The notes beneath the pieces are model-generated. The model saw nothing but the letters and a program-made list of their open reading frames with translations. It was not told the origin of the DNA and ran no database searches. A stretch of DNA of 45,859 bases. Origin: an uncultured Lachnospiraceae bacterium. Lineage in GTDB: Bacteria; Bacillota; Clostridia; Lachnospirales; Anaerotignaceae. The stretch spans positions 1 to 45,859 of the forward strand of contig CALWRB010000004.1 of NCBI GenBank assembly GCA_944383855.1, in the 5' to 3' direction. Shown here piece after piece: positions 32,788 through 41,648 of the stretch. How positions within the stretch are numbered: position 1 is the first letter of the stretch; each line of letters starts with the position of its first letter. Both the position numbers and the translations under genes were made by a program.

Positions 32788-32796
32788 ACACACACC

Positions 32797-33231
32797 TCAC
32801 CTTTCTTCTTCGATCTGCGCGATGCGACGAATATGACGTTCTTCGTTGCTAAAAGGTGTTTCCAAAAACGCTTCCACCACTTCCAATGCATGCCCCGGTC
32901 CGATGACACGACCGCCCATGGCAAGGATATTGGCGTCATTATGCTGACGGGTCGCTTTTGCGGAAAAGACATCGTGGCACAAAGCCGCGCGAATGCCTTT
33001 TACTTTATTTGCGGTAATGGAGATGCCGATGCCAGTGCCGCAGATCAAAATACCCTTTTCACAGCTGCCGTCTGCCACTGCATGTGCGACTGCTTTGCCG
33101 TATTGAGGGTAATCTACGGATTCTTCGGAAAAAGTGCCGAAGTTTTGATACGGGATCTGTTTTTTCTCTAAATACGCAATGACTTCCTGCATCAATGCAT
33201 AGCCGCCATGGTCACAGCCTAAAGCGATCAT
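32797..33231 (-). CDS. rpiB: Ribose-5-phosphate isomerase B
   Basis: A 144-residue RpiB/LacAB-family isomerase interconverting ribose-5-phosphate and ribulose-5-phosphate. Motifs are IALGCDHGGYALMQ, SVDYPQYGKAVA, the active-site ILICGTGIGISITANKVKG and the HNDANILAMGGRVIG segment. ATG 33231 follows AAAAAGGAGA. It lies between sua5 (4 bp upstream) and upp, a gene order seen in other Firmicutes. Confidence 0.95.
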   Translation of the reverse strand: MIALGCDHGGYALMQEVIAYLEKKQIPYQNFGTFSEESVDYPQYGKAVAHAVADGSCEKGILICGTGIGISITANKVKGIRAALCHDVFSAKATRQHNDANILAMGGRVIGPGHALEVVEAFLETPFSNEERHIRRIAQIEEER

Positions 33232-33235
33232 ACGC

Positions 33236-34303
33236 TCACTCTCCTTTTTCTTCAGCTTGAATGATATGGTATCCTGCGGCTTTGCGCAGACGATTCATGA
33301 TCGCCATGCCTTCACCGCTTTCTGGAAATACTTGGGAGTAGACGACATCTATCCCCAAAAAATCAAATTTTCGCAGGGTTTTAAATAGATTTGCACCGAT
33401 TTCTTCCAAATTTGCCTCGCTGCCCAAGGAAAGCACCTGATCGGCAACATAGTCCTGTTTGGTTTCTTCGGTTGCCATAACACCCACGGAAAGTCCTTTT
33501 TCCTTCGCTTCGGCACAGAGCCGGTTGATAGTTTTCAGCACACAGGCAGGCTCACCTGATACCAGTGTTACATCTGCTTTGGGTGAGTAATGGGTGTATT
33601 TCATACCGGGCGCTTTTGGCACCAAGTCGTCGGAAGGTTTTCCGATGATGGCGGGGTCCACTTCCACTGTGCCGACTGCTTCTTCCAGCATCTCTTTTGT
33701 GATGGCACCGGGACGCAGCAAAACAGCTGTATCCGAGCAGGCATCGACAATGGTGGATTCCAGTCCCCATTCCACAGGACCGCCGTCTAAGATCATATCG
33801 ATCTTGCCGTCCAGGTCATAGGCGACGTGCGAAGCTCTGGTCGGGCTTGGCTTGCCGGAAGAATTGGCACTCGGGGCGGCGATCGGCAGAGCGCTTTCGC
33901 GGATCAGCGCCATCGCAAGGGGATGGGAAGGGAAGCGTACCGCAACCGTATCCAGCCCGCCTGTCGCACCCAAAGGCACCAGATCTGACTTCGGGAAAAT
34001 AATTGTCAAAGGTCCCGGCCAGAAAGCGTCCATCAGCTTTTGCGCCACGGGTGTGATTTCCCGCACAATGGGTTGTAATTCGGAAATCTGCGAAATATGC
34101 AAGATCAAAGGGTTGTCCGAAGGACGCCCCTTGGCTTCGTAAATCCTGCGGCAGGCGGAAGTGTCCAGACCGTTGGCACCCAAACCGTAGACCGTTTCGG
34201 TGGGAAAGGCGACCAAACCGCCGTTTTTCAAAATTTCAGCCGCTTGTTTGATGATCTCTTTGTCGGGGCAAAGAGGATCTGTTTGGCAATGGCGTGTTTC
34301 CAT
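33236..34303 (-). CDS. sua5: L-threonylcarbamoyladenylate synthase (Sua5/YrdC/YwlC)
   Basis: A 355-residue enzyme that makes threonylcarbamoyl-AMP for the t6A37 modification of tRNAs reading ANN codons. The N-terminal YrdC domain (about 10-200) shows GGLVAFPTETVYGLGANG, EAKGRPSDNPLILHI and PIAAPSANSSGKPSPT; the C-terminal Sua5 domain follows APGMKYTHYSPKADVTLV. The length matches two-domain Sua5. ATG 34303 overlaps the preceding stop by one base (TAATG); an upstream ATG at 34324 lacks a ribosome site and lies inside the SEC-C gene. Confidence 0.94.
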   Translation of the reverse strand: METRHCQTDPLCPDKEIIKQAAEILKNGGLVAFPTETVYGLGANGLDTSACRRIYEAKGRPSDNPLILHISQISELQPIVREITPVAQKLMDAFWPGPLTIIFPKSDLVPLGATGGLDTVAVRFPSHPLAMALIRESALPIAAPSANSSGKPSPTRASHVAYDLDGKIDMILDGGPVEWGLESTIVDACSDTAVLLRPGAITKEMLEEAVGTVEVDPAIIGKPSDDLVPKAPGMKYTHYSPKADVTLVSGEPACVLKTINRLCAEAKEKGLSVGVMATEETKQDYVADQVLSLGSEANLEEIGANLFKTLRKFDFLGIDVVYSQVFPESGEGMAIMNRLRKAAGYHIIQAEEKGE

Positions 34304-34803
34304 TACAGGTTTGCTCCGCAGCATTTTTTGTATTTTTTACCGCTGCCGCAGGGACAAGGATCGTTACGCCCGATTTTTTCGCCCTTGACGATGGTGCGGG
34401 AGCGTTTTTGCTCTAATGTCAGGCGTTTTCTGGTTTCTGCGTCGAAAATGCCATCCCACTGGGGCAGTGTATAAAGATGTTCTGCGCGGTATTCCACCAT
34501 TTTTTTGAATAAACGCTCAAAATCGATATCCAGACAGATCGCGCTGTCCTCTGTCAGCTCGTCCATATTGTAAGGTGTGGGCAGAGCGTCGTTTAAACCG
34601 TCGATAAAAGCAACGGTTTCCTCTGCCGAAAGGTGAAAGCGTTCTGCCAGTTCATTGACGGTACCTTCCACTTTGGTCAGCTTTTGCTCAATGATGGTTT
34701 CATATACTTTCTGCTCTCTGGGCAGGTAGCTGTTCCAGATGGCTTCCACACTTCTGCCGTCCTCGGAAAAAGCTTTTTTCATCCAATCACTGTATAAACT
34801 CAT
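34303..34803 (-). CDS. SEC-C motif domain protein
   Basis: A 166-residue protein ending in the SEC-C zinc motif [19 protein letters not shown], the metal-binding tail shared with SecA and many small proteins. The preceding acidic helical region (residues 1-130) resembles no domain I can name. In SecA the motif binds SecB or ribosomes; the role here is unknown. ATG 34803 follows AAAAGGAGAG. It is the first gene of the minus-strand operon SEC-C, sua5, rpiB, upp. Confidence 0.85.
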   Translation of the reverse strand: MSLYSDWMKKAFSEDGRSVEAIWNSYLPREQKVYETIIEQKLTKVEGTVNELAERFHLSAEETVAFIDGLNDALPTPYNMDELTEDSAICLDIDFERLFKKMVEYRAEHLYTLPQWDGIFDAETRKRLTLEQKRSRTIVKGEKIGRNDPCPCGSGKKYKKCCGANL

Positions 34804-34861
34804 GTGTATTCTCTCCTTTTATATTGGTTCTTTCGCGGAACTTGATAAGTTTCCTGTTGCA

Positions 34862-34890
34862 ATCATAATATAATTTGCCAAGCAATGCAA
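34862..34890 (-). promoter_or_regulatory. Promoter of the SEC-C/sua5/rpiB/upp operon
   Basis: On the minus strand, TTGCAT (34890-34885) and TATGAT (34867-34862) are separated by 17 bp, about 55 nt upstream of the start codon. Confidence 0.75.
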
Positions 34891-35009
34891 CCGCTTCCAA
34901 GTATTTTTCGCCGGAAAGTTCTGTTTTCTGCGCAAGTCAGAGAAAATAAAGAGGGCATTGCCGCAAAAAATGTTTGATCTGCGGAAAAGTGGCAAAAGGC
35001 GGACGGTGC

Positions 35010-35038
35010 TTGTTTTTTTTCATGCTTTCGTGTAAAGT
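35010..35038 (+). promoter_or_regulatory. Promoter of tilS-hpt
   Basis: TTGTTT (35010-35015) and TAAAGT (35033-35038) are separated by 17 bp, about 35 nt upstream of the tilS start. Confidence 0.5.
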
Positions 35039-35077
35039 AAACAATGAGATCCCACGAAGAAAGGAGGCAGGGCACAG

Positions 35078-36442
35078 ATGACGGAACTGATCGAAAAAGT
35101 GAAAAAAACGATGGCACAGCACCGAATGTGTGAAGCGGGAGAGCGGATCGCGGTGGGCGTTTCCGGCGGTGCGGATTCTGTGGCACTGCTGGATATTTTG
35201 TGGCATTTGGCAAAAGAAGAAGGATTTTTCCTCACGGCGGTGCATGTGGAGCACGGTCTGAGAGGAGAGGAAAGTAAGCAGGACAGGCGCTTTACCGAGG
35301 ATTTCTGCCAAAAAAGAGGGATCGACTGCCGGGTATACGCTTATGATGTGAAACAAGAAGCCGCAAAAATGGGGATCGGTCTGGAAGAAGCGGGGAGAAA
35401 GCTTCGTTATGCCGCGCTGCGAAAGGAAGCTGCGGGCGGAAAGATCGCAGTCGCGCATCACAGTATGGACCAGGCGGAAACGGTATTGATGCATTTGCTT
35501 CGCGGGGCGGGAACGGAAGGGCTCTGCGGCATGGCATACCGAAACGAAGATGTCATTCGCCCGCTTTTGGACTGCACGAAAGAGGAGATTTTAGAATACT
35601 GCAAAGAAAACGGCATTTCTTGGCGGCAGGACGCTTCCAATTTTGAAACGGATTACACCAGAAATAAAATCCGTTTGCAGGTGTTTCCGCTGTTGGAAGA
35701 AATTTACCCTAAGGCGACGGAGCATATCGTACAGGCAGCAGAGATCCTCAGGCAGGAGCATGAGATGTTAAACGATATGGCAAAAGAAGCGGCAGAGGAG
35801 ATCATTTCGCATCAGCAAAATGATATTTTGCTGCATCGCGAAAAACTGCTTCGTTTAAAGCAGCCGCTGCGCAGACGTGTGCTTTCGCTGGCGTACCTTG
35901 CGGCAACGGGGAGCAAGACGGATCTGAGCCGCAGGCATTTACTGGATATGGAACAGATGCTTTCCAAAGAAGCGGGAAAACAGCTTGATTTGCCTGGACA
36001 AATGGTGCTTACGACAGAATATGACAAACTGCGGCTGCAAAAAAGGCGGAAAACAGACGCATTTTGCTACGAACTGCCATTGGACGCTTCCGTTTGGGTC
36101 GCGGAGCTTGAGGTGTGGATCACCGTAAGTTCTTTTTGTCAAAAAAGAGAGAAAAATAGTTGTAGAGCAGTATTTGACTATGATAGAATAGGAAAAAATC
36201 CATTGATCTGCCGCTCTCGCAAAGCGGGAGATCGCATACAGCTGCCTTTTGGCACCAAAAAGCTGAAAGATTATTGGATAGATGAAAAAATACCGCGTGC
36301 AAAAAGAGAGCGGACCCCTTTGATTTTTTGCGGAGAGGAATTGCTTTGGATCGCGGGCAGGCGCGCATCGTCGGCTTTTTTGGCGGACGAGAAAACGAAA
36401 CATTTTGTAACGATTGAGATTCAGGAGGAGCGGAAAACATGA
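35078..36442 (+). CDS. tilS: tRNA(Ile)-lysidine synthetase
   Basis: A 454-residue ATP-dependent enzyme that adds lysine to C34 of tRNA-Ile(CAU), an essential decoding step. The N-terminal PP-loop domain has AVGVSGGADSVALL (about 25-38), VHVEHGLRGEES and GRKLRYAALRKEA with the following HHSMDQAET. The C-terminal substrate-binding part carries SRKAGDRIQLPFGTKKLKDY. AAAGGAGG precedes ATG 35078. The stop overlaps the hpt start (ATGA), as in many Firmicutes where tilS-hpt-ftsH is conserved; ftsH is not here. Confidence 0.95.
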   Translation: MTELIEKVKKTMAQHRMCEAGERIAVGVSGGADSVALLDILWHLAKEEGFFLTAVHVEHGLRGEESKQDRRFTEDFCQKRGIDCRVYAYDVKQEAAKMGIGLEEAGRKLRYAALRKEAAGGKIAVAHHSMDQAETVLMHLLRGAGTEGLCGMAYRNEDVIRPLLDCTKEEILEYCKENGISWRQDASNFETDYTRNKIRLQVFPLLEEIYPKATEHIVQAAEILRQEHEMLNDMAKEAAEEIISHQQNDILLHREKLLRLKQPLRRRVLSLAYLAATGSKTDLSRRHLLDMEQMLSKEAGKQLDLPGQMVLTTEYDKLRLQKRRKTDAFCYELPLDASVWVAELEVWITVSSFCQKREKNSCRAVFDYDRIGKNPLICRSRKAGDRIQLPFGTKKLKDYWIDEKIPRAKRERTPLIFCGEELLWIAGRRASSAFLADEKTKHFVTIEIQEERKT

Positions 36443-36969
36443 AAGAGCGGATAGAAGTATTGATCCCTGCGGAAAAAATTGCGGAAAGACTGCGTGAGAT
36501 CGCAGCCGAAGTGGACCGTGTATTCGGCGGAGAAAAGATCGAATTGGTCTGTGTATTAAAAGGCGGCGTTGTGACACTGGTGGATCTGGCAAAATATATC
36601 CAATCCCCTGTAACGATGAGTTTTATGGACGTATCCAGCTATGGCAATGAAACCAAAAGCAGTGGCTGTATCAAGATTCTCAGAGATTTAGATGAGGATA
36701 TCGCAGACAAAAATGTTTTGCTGGTGGAGGATATCATTGACAGTGGCAGAACACTGAGCCATCTGCGCAAACTTCTTTTGGACAGAAAACCCAAAATGCT
36801 CAAGATCTGCACATTGTTAGATAAGCCGGAGTGCCGTGTGGCAGAAGTGCCGGTAGATTTTTCCGGTTTTACCATTCCCGACGCTTTTGTGGTAGGATAT
36901 GGTTTGGACTATGCGCAGAAATATCGCAACCTGCCCTATGTTGGAATACTGCACTTTGAAGAAGATTGA
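36439..36969 (+). CDS. hpt: Hypoxanthine(-guanine) phosphoribosyltransferase
   Basis: A 176-residue PRTase of purine salvage. Motifs are LVCVLKGGVVTLVDLA, SSYGNETKSSGCIKI, the PRPP-binding LLVEDIIDSGRTLSHL and the C-terminal FVVGYGLDYAQKYRNLPYVG. It is translationally coupled to tilS through the ATGA overlap at 36439-36442, and a clear terminator follows. Confidence 0.96.
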   Translation: MKERIEVLIPAEKIAERLREIAAEVDRVFGGEKIELVCVLKGGVVTLVDLAKYIQSPVTMSFMDVSSYGNETKSSGCIKILRDLDEDIADKNVLLVEDIIDSGRTLSHLRKLLLDRKPKMLKICTLLDKPECRVAEVPVDFSGFTIPDAFVVGYGLDYAQKYRNLPYVGILHFEED

Positions 36970-37011
36970 TCGCTGAAAAGGATCCCAAACGATTAACCGT
37001 ATTAAGAATAA

Positions 37012-37042
37012 AAACAGGAAGTTTTGCGGCTTCCTGTTTTTT
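37012..37042 (+). terminator. Terminator of tilS-hpt
   Basis: AAACAGGAAG (37012-37021) pairs with CTTCCTGTTT (37030-37039) and a T-run follows. Between here and 37173 I see no gene. Confidence 0.85.
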
Positions 37043-37172
37043 TGTTGGTTCCTAAAGAAAAAAAGAAGTTTCTTCTAAACTGAAAAAGGATATTCGGAAA
37101 GAAAATTACGACGGCAGGCAGAGAAAAAAGAGGTGTTTCTTTGCCTTTTTTGTTTGCGGCAGGAAAAGGCGG

Positions 37173-37409
37173 TCAATCTTTCGGCTTATCTGTTTTGGTA
37201 TCTGCCAAAAAGCTGTAGATCAGTCCGCCGAAGATTGCGCCGTAAGGCACGGCGGTCCAGGGGGAGGAAAGAATGCGGCAGAACGTATCCGTACAGCCCG
37301 TTTTAAGAAAATACAGATAGCCGCCCACAGCGCCGGTCAGCACATAAAGCGGCAGCCATTTGTGACGTGAGAAAAACGAGATCATCTTTTCGATGGAAAA
37401 TAGCATCAT
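37173..37409 (-). CDS. DUF6132-like small membrane protein
   Basis: A 78-residue protein with two transmembrane helices (about 18-35 and 50-68) and a loop containing GCTDTFC between them, then SSPWTAVPYGAIFGGL. This matches the pattern I recall for DUF6132 (GCxxGxC, then NPxxSxxYGAxxGG), a family often found near thioredoxin, rhodanese or other sulfur-redox genes. The two cysteines could be redox active. ATG 37409 or 37406 follows AAGGAGCTGAT, almost the same leader as trxA. Its promoter carries the second Crp/Fnr-type palindrome of the window. Confidence 0.75.
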   Translation of the reverse strand: MMLFSIEKMISFFSRHKWLPLYVLTGAVGGYLYFLKTGCTDTFCRILSSPWTAVPYGAIFGGLIYSFLADTKTDKPKD

Positions 37410-37452
37410 TATCAGCTCCTTTCTTCAGATAAGAGAGTTTTAGTTCATCTTT

Positions 37453-37495
37453 AGAATACCATGCATCAAAGGGCATCACTGTGACCAAGTCACAG
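37453..37495 (-). promoter_or_regulatory. Crp/Fnr-type operator and extended -10 promoter of the DUF6132-like gene
   Basis: CTGTGACCAAGTCACAG (37479-37495) is a perfect 7-bp-arm palindrome and contains TGTGA-N5-TCACA, the same form as at 4378-4392. On the minus strand TATTCT (37458-37453), preceded by TGG, forms an extended -10. The palindrome centre (37487) is about 41 bp upstream of the expected start near 37446. No good -35 is seen. Confidence 0.7.
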
Positions 37496-37626
37496 AGGTG
37501 CTCTTTTGTTTTTCTTTGTGTGGGAAGCTTTGCGCAGAGGAATGTAGACAGCCTGTTTTTCCATATATATGAAGCAGTGGTTTCATAAAAAAACGCAGAT
37601 AGCTTGGAAAAAAAGGGGGAAGCGTG

Positions 37627-38400
37627 ATGAAAGCAGTGATTTTGGCAGGCGGATACGGCAGCCGAATATCGGAGGAGTCCTATTGGAAGCCAAAACCGAT
37701 GGTGGAGATCGGCGGCAGACCGATTTTATGGCATATCATGAAAATTTTCAGCGCTTACGGTGTGACCGATTTTATCATTTGCTGCGGATACAAGGGGTAT
37801 TGCATCAAGGAATATTTTTCGCATTACGGACTGTACCACAGTGATATTACGTTTGATTTTCGAAAATCGGGGAAAATGGAGATCCATCAGCATCAGGCGG
37901 AGCCATGGCGTGTGACATTGGTAGATACGGGGTTGGATACCATGACAGGCGGAAGGGTGAAACGGATCGCGCCGTATGTCGGCAAAGAACCGTTTTTTCT
38001 GACGTATGGCGATGGCGTGGCGGATATTGATCTGGATCGTTTACTTGCGTTTCACCGTGCGAACGGCAAAAAGGCGACGATGAGTGTGGTGCAGCCGGAA
38101 GCGCGGTTTGGTATCGCGGATATCGAAGACGGAAAGGTGAAAGCCTTTCGGGAAAAAGCGTCTGCCGACAGCGGTTGGGTCAACGGCGGTTTTTTTGTGT
38201 TGGAGCCTGCGGTGTTTTCGTATCTTTCGGGAGATGAAACTGTTTTTGAGCAGGAACCGTTGGCGTCTTTGGCGCAGGAAGGGGAACTTGCGGCATACTG
38301 CCACAGAGGATTTTGGCAGTGTATGGATACTGTGCGCGATCGGCAGAAATTAGAGGAGTTATGGAAGGCAGGTGCGCCATGGAAGATTTGGAGGGCATGA
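37627..38400 (+). CDS. rfbF: Glucose-1-phosphate cytidylyltransferase
   Basis: A 257-residue nucleotidyltransferase making CDP-glucose from CTP and glucose-1-phosphate, the first step of CDP-deoxysugar routes. It shows AVILAGGYGSRISEE, the KPKPMVEIGGRPILWHIMK segment and the metal-binding YGDGVADIDLD, with GWVNGGFFVLEP further on. ATG 37627 is preferred over GTG 37624 given AGGGGGA just upstream. It is the first gene of a seven-gene overlapping operon (to 44258); a weak TAGACA/TATGAA pair at 37545-37573 is the only promoter candidate I see. Confidence 0.94.
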   Translation: MKAVILAGGYGSRISEESYWKPKPMVEIGGRPILWHIMKIFSAYGVTDFIICCGYKGYCIKEYFSHYGLYHSDITFDFRKSGKMEIHQHQAEPWRVTLVDTGLDTMTGGRVKRIAPYVGKEPFFLTYGDGVADIDLDRLLAFHRANGKKATMSVVQPEARFGIADIEDGKVKAFREKASADSGWVNGGFFVLEPAVFSYLSGDETVFEQEPLASLAQEGELAAYCHRGFWQCMDTVRDRQKLEELWKAGAPWKIWRA

Positions 38401-39443
38401 AACGCTTTTACCGCGGAAAGCGGGTACTGGTTACGGGGCATACAGGGTTTAAAGGCGCATGGCTGTCTTTTTGGCTGCGGGAAATGGGGGCAGAAGTTTG
38501 GGGCTATGCATTAAAGCCCAGTGAGGAGAGCTTGTTTTCGCTCTTAAATTGGGAAGGGATGCACCAGGCGTTTGCGGATATTCGGGAGCAGAAGGTGCTG
38601 GAAGCATTTGTGCGGCAGGCAAGGGCGCAGGTGGTATTTCACTTGGCGGCACAGCCGTTGGTGAAAACAGGATACGAAATGCCTGCATACACTTATGAAA
38701 CCAATACAATGGGAACCGTTTACCTGCTGGAAGCGCTGCGCAAATGTGAGGAACTTCTTTCTGTCGGCATCATCACAACGGATAAGGTGTATGCCGCTGT
38801 GTCGAAGGAAGCATATCGGGAAGAATCGCTTTTAGACGGATATGACCCGTATGCCAACAGCAAGTCTTGCGCGGAACTGGTCGCAGCCTGCTACAAAAGG
38901 TGCTTTTTTCCGGAAAGCATACCGATTTCCGTATTCCGTGCGGGTAATGTGATCGGGGGCGGGGATTTTGCCGCAGACAGACTTTTGCCGGATTGTGTGC
39001 GCAGTGCGCTAAAAGGAGAGGATATTTGGCTGCGGCACCCGTTTGGGATCCGACCCTATCAGCATGTGTTGGAACCGTTAAGCGCATATTTATATACGGT
39101 ATATTGCCAAAGTAAACTGCCGCATCTGGCAGACAGCTATAATATTGCGCCGAAAGAAAGCAGTGTGGCGACCAATGGTGAAGTCGCGACCTTATTTTGC
39201 AGATACTGGGGAGAAGGCATCAGCTGGAAGAAACAAAAAGACGCGGTATTTCCGAAAGAAGCCGATATTTTACGTTTAAACGGCGAAAAAATCGAAAAAA
39301 ACATTGGCTGGAAGCCAAAATGGAGCCTGCCGCGCGCGGTTGCCGAAACCGTTGCGTGGACAAAAGCTTGGCGGGACGGAAATTCGGTTGCGGAGCAGAT
39401 GCGCAGACAGATTTCCGTTTATGAAAAGGAGGGGTATCTGTGA
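38379..39443 (+). CDS. rfbG: CDP-glucose 4,6-dehydratase
   Basis: A 354-residue extended short-chain dehydrogenase/reductase that turns CDP-glucose into CDP-4-keto-6-deoxyglucose. It has the NAD loop VLVTGHTGFKGAWLS, FHLAAQPLV, the catalytic YDPYANSKSCAE (YxxxK) and RAGNVIGGGDFA. ATG 38379 lies 22 bp inside rfbF; ATG 38397, overlapping the rfbF stop, is an alternative but GGAGGG is then only 1 nt away. Confidence 0.94.
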   Translation: MEDLEGMKRFYRGKRVLVTGHTGFKGAWLSFWLREMGAEVWGYALKPSEESLFSLLNWEGMHQAFADIREQKVLEAFVRQARAQVVFHLAAQPLVKTGYEMPAYTYETNTMGTVYLLEALRKCEELLSVGIITTDKVYAAVSKEAYREESLLDGYDPYANSKSCAELVAACYKRCFFPESIPISVFRAGNVIGGGDFAADRLLPDCVRSALKGEDIWLRHPFGIRPYQHVLEPLSAYLYTVYCQSKLPHLADSYNIAPKESSVATNGEVATLFCRYWGEGISWKKQKDAVFPKEADILRLNGEKIEKNIGWKPKWSLPRAVAETVAWTKAWRDGNSVAEQMRRQISVYEKEGYL

Positions 39444-40765
39444 CGGAACAACAGGCGCGTGCGGAGATTTTGGAGAAAATGGAGGAGTATTATCATTGCT
39501 ACCATCAGACAAAGGCATGGGACGGTCATCATGTGCCTTATGCGGGAAAAGTTTACGATGCGGCGGAGATGCGGAATCTGACAGAGGCTGCCTTGGATTT
39601 TCAGCTGACGGCGGGCAGGTTTGCGCAAAAGTTTGAGGAGATGTTTGCCGCGTATCTGGGCGTGCCTTTTTGCGCGGCAACCACATCTGGTTCTTCTGCG
39701 AACCTTTTGGCATTTATGACACTGACTTCCCCGCTTTTAGGAAAGCGGCGGATCCAACGGGGAGATGAGGTGATCACCGTAGCGGCGGCTTTTCCCACAA
39801 CGGTCGCCCCGCTGATGCAGTTTGGAGCGGTGCCCGTGTTTGTAGATGTAAAGCTGCCCGATGCCAATGTGGACGTCACACAGTTGGAAAAAGCATATTC
39901 CAAAAAAACAAAAGCAGTCATATTGGCGCATACACTGGGAATGCCGTTTTGCGTGGAGGAAGTGGTGCGCTTTTGCAAGGCACATGATCTTTGGCTGATC
40001 GAGGATAATTGCGATGCGCTGGGCGCTGCGTATCTGTGGGAAGGAAAATTGCAAAAAACAGGCGCTTTCGGGCATCTTGCGACAGCGAGCTTTTATCCGC
40101 CGCATCATATCACAATGGGGGAGGGTGGCGCCGTGGTGACATCGGATCCGCTTTTGGCGAAGATCCTTTTTTCCCTGCGTGACTGGGGGCGGGATTGTAC
40201 CTGCCGCCCCGGGGAGGATAACCGCTGCAAACATCGTTTTGACAGGCAGTTTGGTGAGTTGCCGTTTGGGTATGACCATAAATATGTGTATTCCCACTTC
40301 GGGTATAATTTGAAGATCACCGAAATGCAGGCAGCGATCGGCGTGGCGCAGCTGGAGAAACTGCCTTGGCTGATCGAAAAAAGGCAGGCGCATTTTGCAA
40401 AGTTATCGGAACGAATGGACGCCTTGCAAGATAAGGTGATTTTACCGCAAAGTGAGAAAAAAAGCGTCCCAAGCCCGTTCGGGTTTTTACTGACTTGCAG
40501 GGAAGAAGGAAAGCGCGAGGGCATCACCGCGGCTTTGGAAGAAAGCGGCATACAGACCAGAGTGCTGTTTGCCGGAAATCTGATTCGTCAGCCTTGCTTT
40601 GATACCCTGCGGCGTAATAAAAAGGCGTACCGTACCGTTGGGAAGCTAACCGTAACGGATTATGTGATGCGCAACAGTTTCTGGGTGGGCGTATTTCCGG
40701 GGCTAAGTCCGGAACAGCTTTCCTATGAGGGGGAGATGCTGTATGCCGCAGTCAAAGAAGCGTAA
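39440..40765 (+). CDS. rfbH: CDP-4-keto-6-deoxy-D-glucose 3-dehydrase (RfbH/E1)
   Basis: A 441-residue PMP-dependent iron-sulfur dehydrase that removes the C3 hydroxyl on the way to 3,6-dideoxyhexoses. The usual Lys of the aminotransferase fold is replaced by His in FYPPHHITMGEGGAV (about 222-223). Cluster cysteines occur as C191, then C253-x-C255-x7-C263 in DCTCRPGEDNRC, matching the E1 pattern. The start is GTG 39440 after AGGAGGGG and overlaps the rfbG stop (GTGA). E1 needs an E3 reductase for electrons, and none is encoded in this cluster. Confidence 0.94.
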   Translation: MTEQQARAEILEKMEEYYHCYHQTKAWDGHHVPYAGKVYDAAEMRNLTEAALDFQLTAGRFAQKFEEMFAAYLGVPFCAATTSGSSANLLAFMTLTSPLLGKRRIQRGDEVITVAAAFPTTVAPLMQFGAVPVFVDVKLPDANVDVTQLEKAYSKKTKAVILAHTLGMPFCVEEVVRFCKAHDLWLIEDNCDALGAAYLWEGKLQKTGAFGHLATASFYPPHHITMGEGGAVVTSDPLLAKILFSLRDWGRDCTCRPGEDNRCKHRFDRQFGELPFGYDHKYVYSHFGYNLKITEMQAAIGVAQLEKLPWLIEKRQAHFAKLSERMDALQDKVILPQSEKKSVPSPFGFLLTCREEGKREGITAALEESGIQTRVLFAGNLIRQPCFDTLRRNKKAYRTVGKLTVTDYVMRNSFWVGVFPGLSPEQLSYEGEMLYAAVKEA

Positions 40766-41648
40766 CAAACGGGCGATCATCAGCGGCGGCTGCGGTTTTG
40801 TGGGGCGCGCGCTGGCGGAGGAGCTGCTTGCAAAAGGCTGGGAAGTGCTTGTGGTGGATTTCCCACAGGCGGAAAGTCTTTTGCCCAAAAAAGAGGGGCT
40901 TTCCTTTGCCGCGGCACCGTTTTTTGCCCAAAACGAGAAACCGTACGATGTGTTTTATCACTTCGCATGGGCAGGTTCCGCGGGTAAGGGGCGTGCGGAC
41001 GCTTCCTTGCAGGCGGAAAATATCCGCCAAAGCGTGGCATATGTCAAGCAGGCGGCAGCGGCGGGTTGTCGGAGATTTGTATTTGCGGGCAGCATTATGC
41101 AGGAGGAGCAAAAGGCGGCAAGTGATGCGGGGAAGCCTTTTTTGCCTTGGGACTGCTATGCGTTGGCAAAACAGACGGCGGAAAAATTAACACAGATACA
41201 GGCGCAAGCCTTGCATATGGAATTTCTTTGCGGGGTGATCACCAACACTTACGGTGTGGGGGAGCGGTCTGACCGATTGATCTGCGGAACGCTCAAACGC
41301 ATTGCAAGAAAGGAGCCGTTATTGTTTACGGAAGGAAAGCAGTGGTACGACTTTATTTATATTACGGACCTGGCGGCTGCTTTTGCGGCATTGGGCGAAA
41401 AAGGAACAGACGGGAAACGGTATGTGATCGGAAGCGGGCAGGCAAAACCGCTGCGGCAATGGCTGGAGCAGATGCTCTCCTGCATGGGAGCGGCGGCTTC
41501 GTTTTCTCTGCCGTTTGATGGGGTTTCTTTGCCAAAGGAAACATTTGATACAACCGCATTGCAGGAAGAAACGGGTTTTTCCTGTAGAGTGCCTTTTACG
41601 GAAGGAATCCGTGCCACGGCGAAGTGGCTGAAGGAGGAAGAAAGATGA
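40743..41648 (+). CDS. NAD-dependent epimerase/dehydratase-family sugar reductase
   Basis: A 301-residue extended SDR with nucleotide loop IISGGCGFVGRALAEEL, VFYHFAWAGS, FAGSIMQEEQ and catalytic YALAKQ (YxxxK). In clusters with rfbFGH the SDR at this place usually reduces the 4-keto group to give the final dideoxyhexose (AscF-, Prt- or Abe-like); the stereochemistry cannot be read from sequence. ATG 40743 is used after GAGGGGGAG and overlaps the rfbH end by 23 bp. Its stop overlaps the next start (ATGA). Confidence 0.85.
   Translation: MPQSKKRNKRAIISGGCGFVGRALAEELLAKGWEVLVVDFPQAESLLPKKEGLSFAAAPFFAQNEKPYDVFYHFAWAGSAGKGRADASLQAENIRQSVAYVKQAAAAGCRRFVFAGSIMQEEQKAASDAGKPFLPWDCYALAKQTAEKLTQIQAQALHMEFLCGVITNTYGVGERSDRLICGTLKRIARKEPLLFTEGKQWYDFIYITDLAAAFAALGEKGTDGKRYVIGSGQAKPLRQWLEQMLSCMGAAASFSLPFDGVSLPKETFDTTALQEETGFSCRVPFTEGIRATAKWLKEEER

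Noticed and set aside
37545..37573. Promoter TAGACA-17-TATGAA for the rfbF operon
   Set aside because: Both hexamers are weak; kept only as a remark in the rfbF entry.
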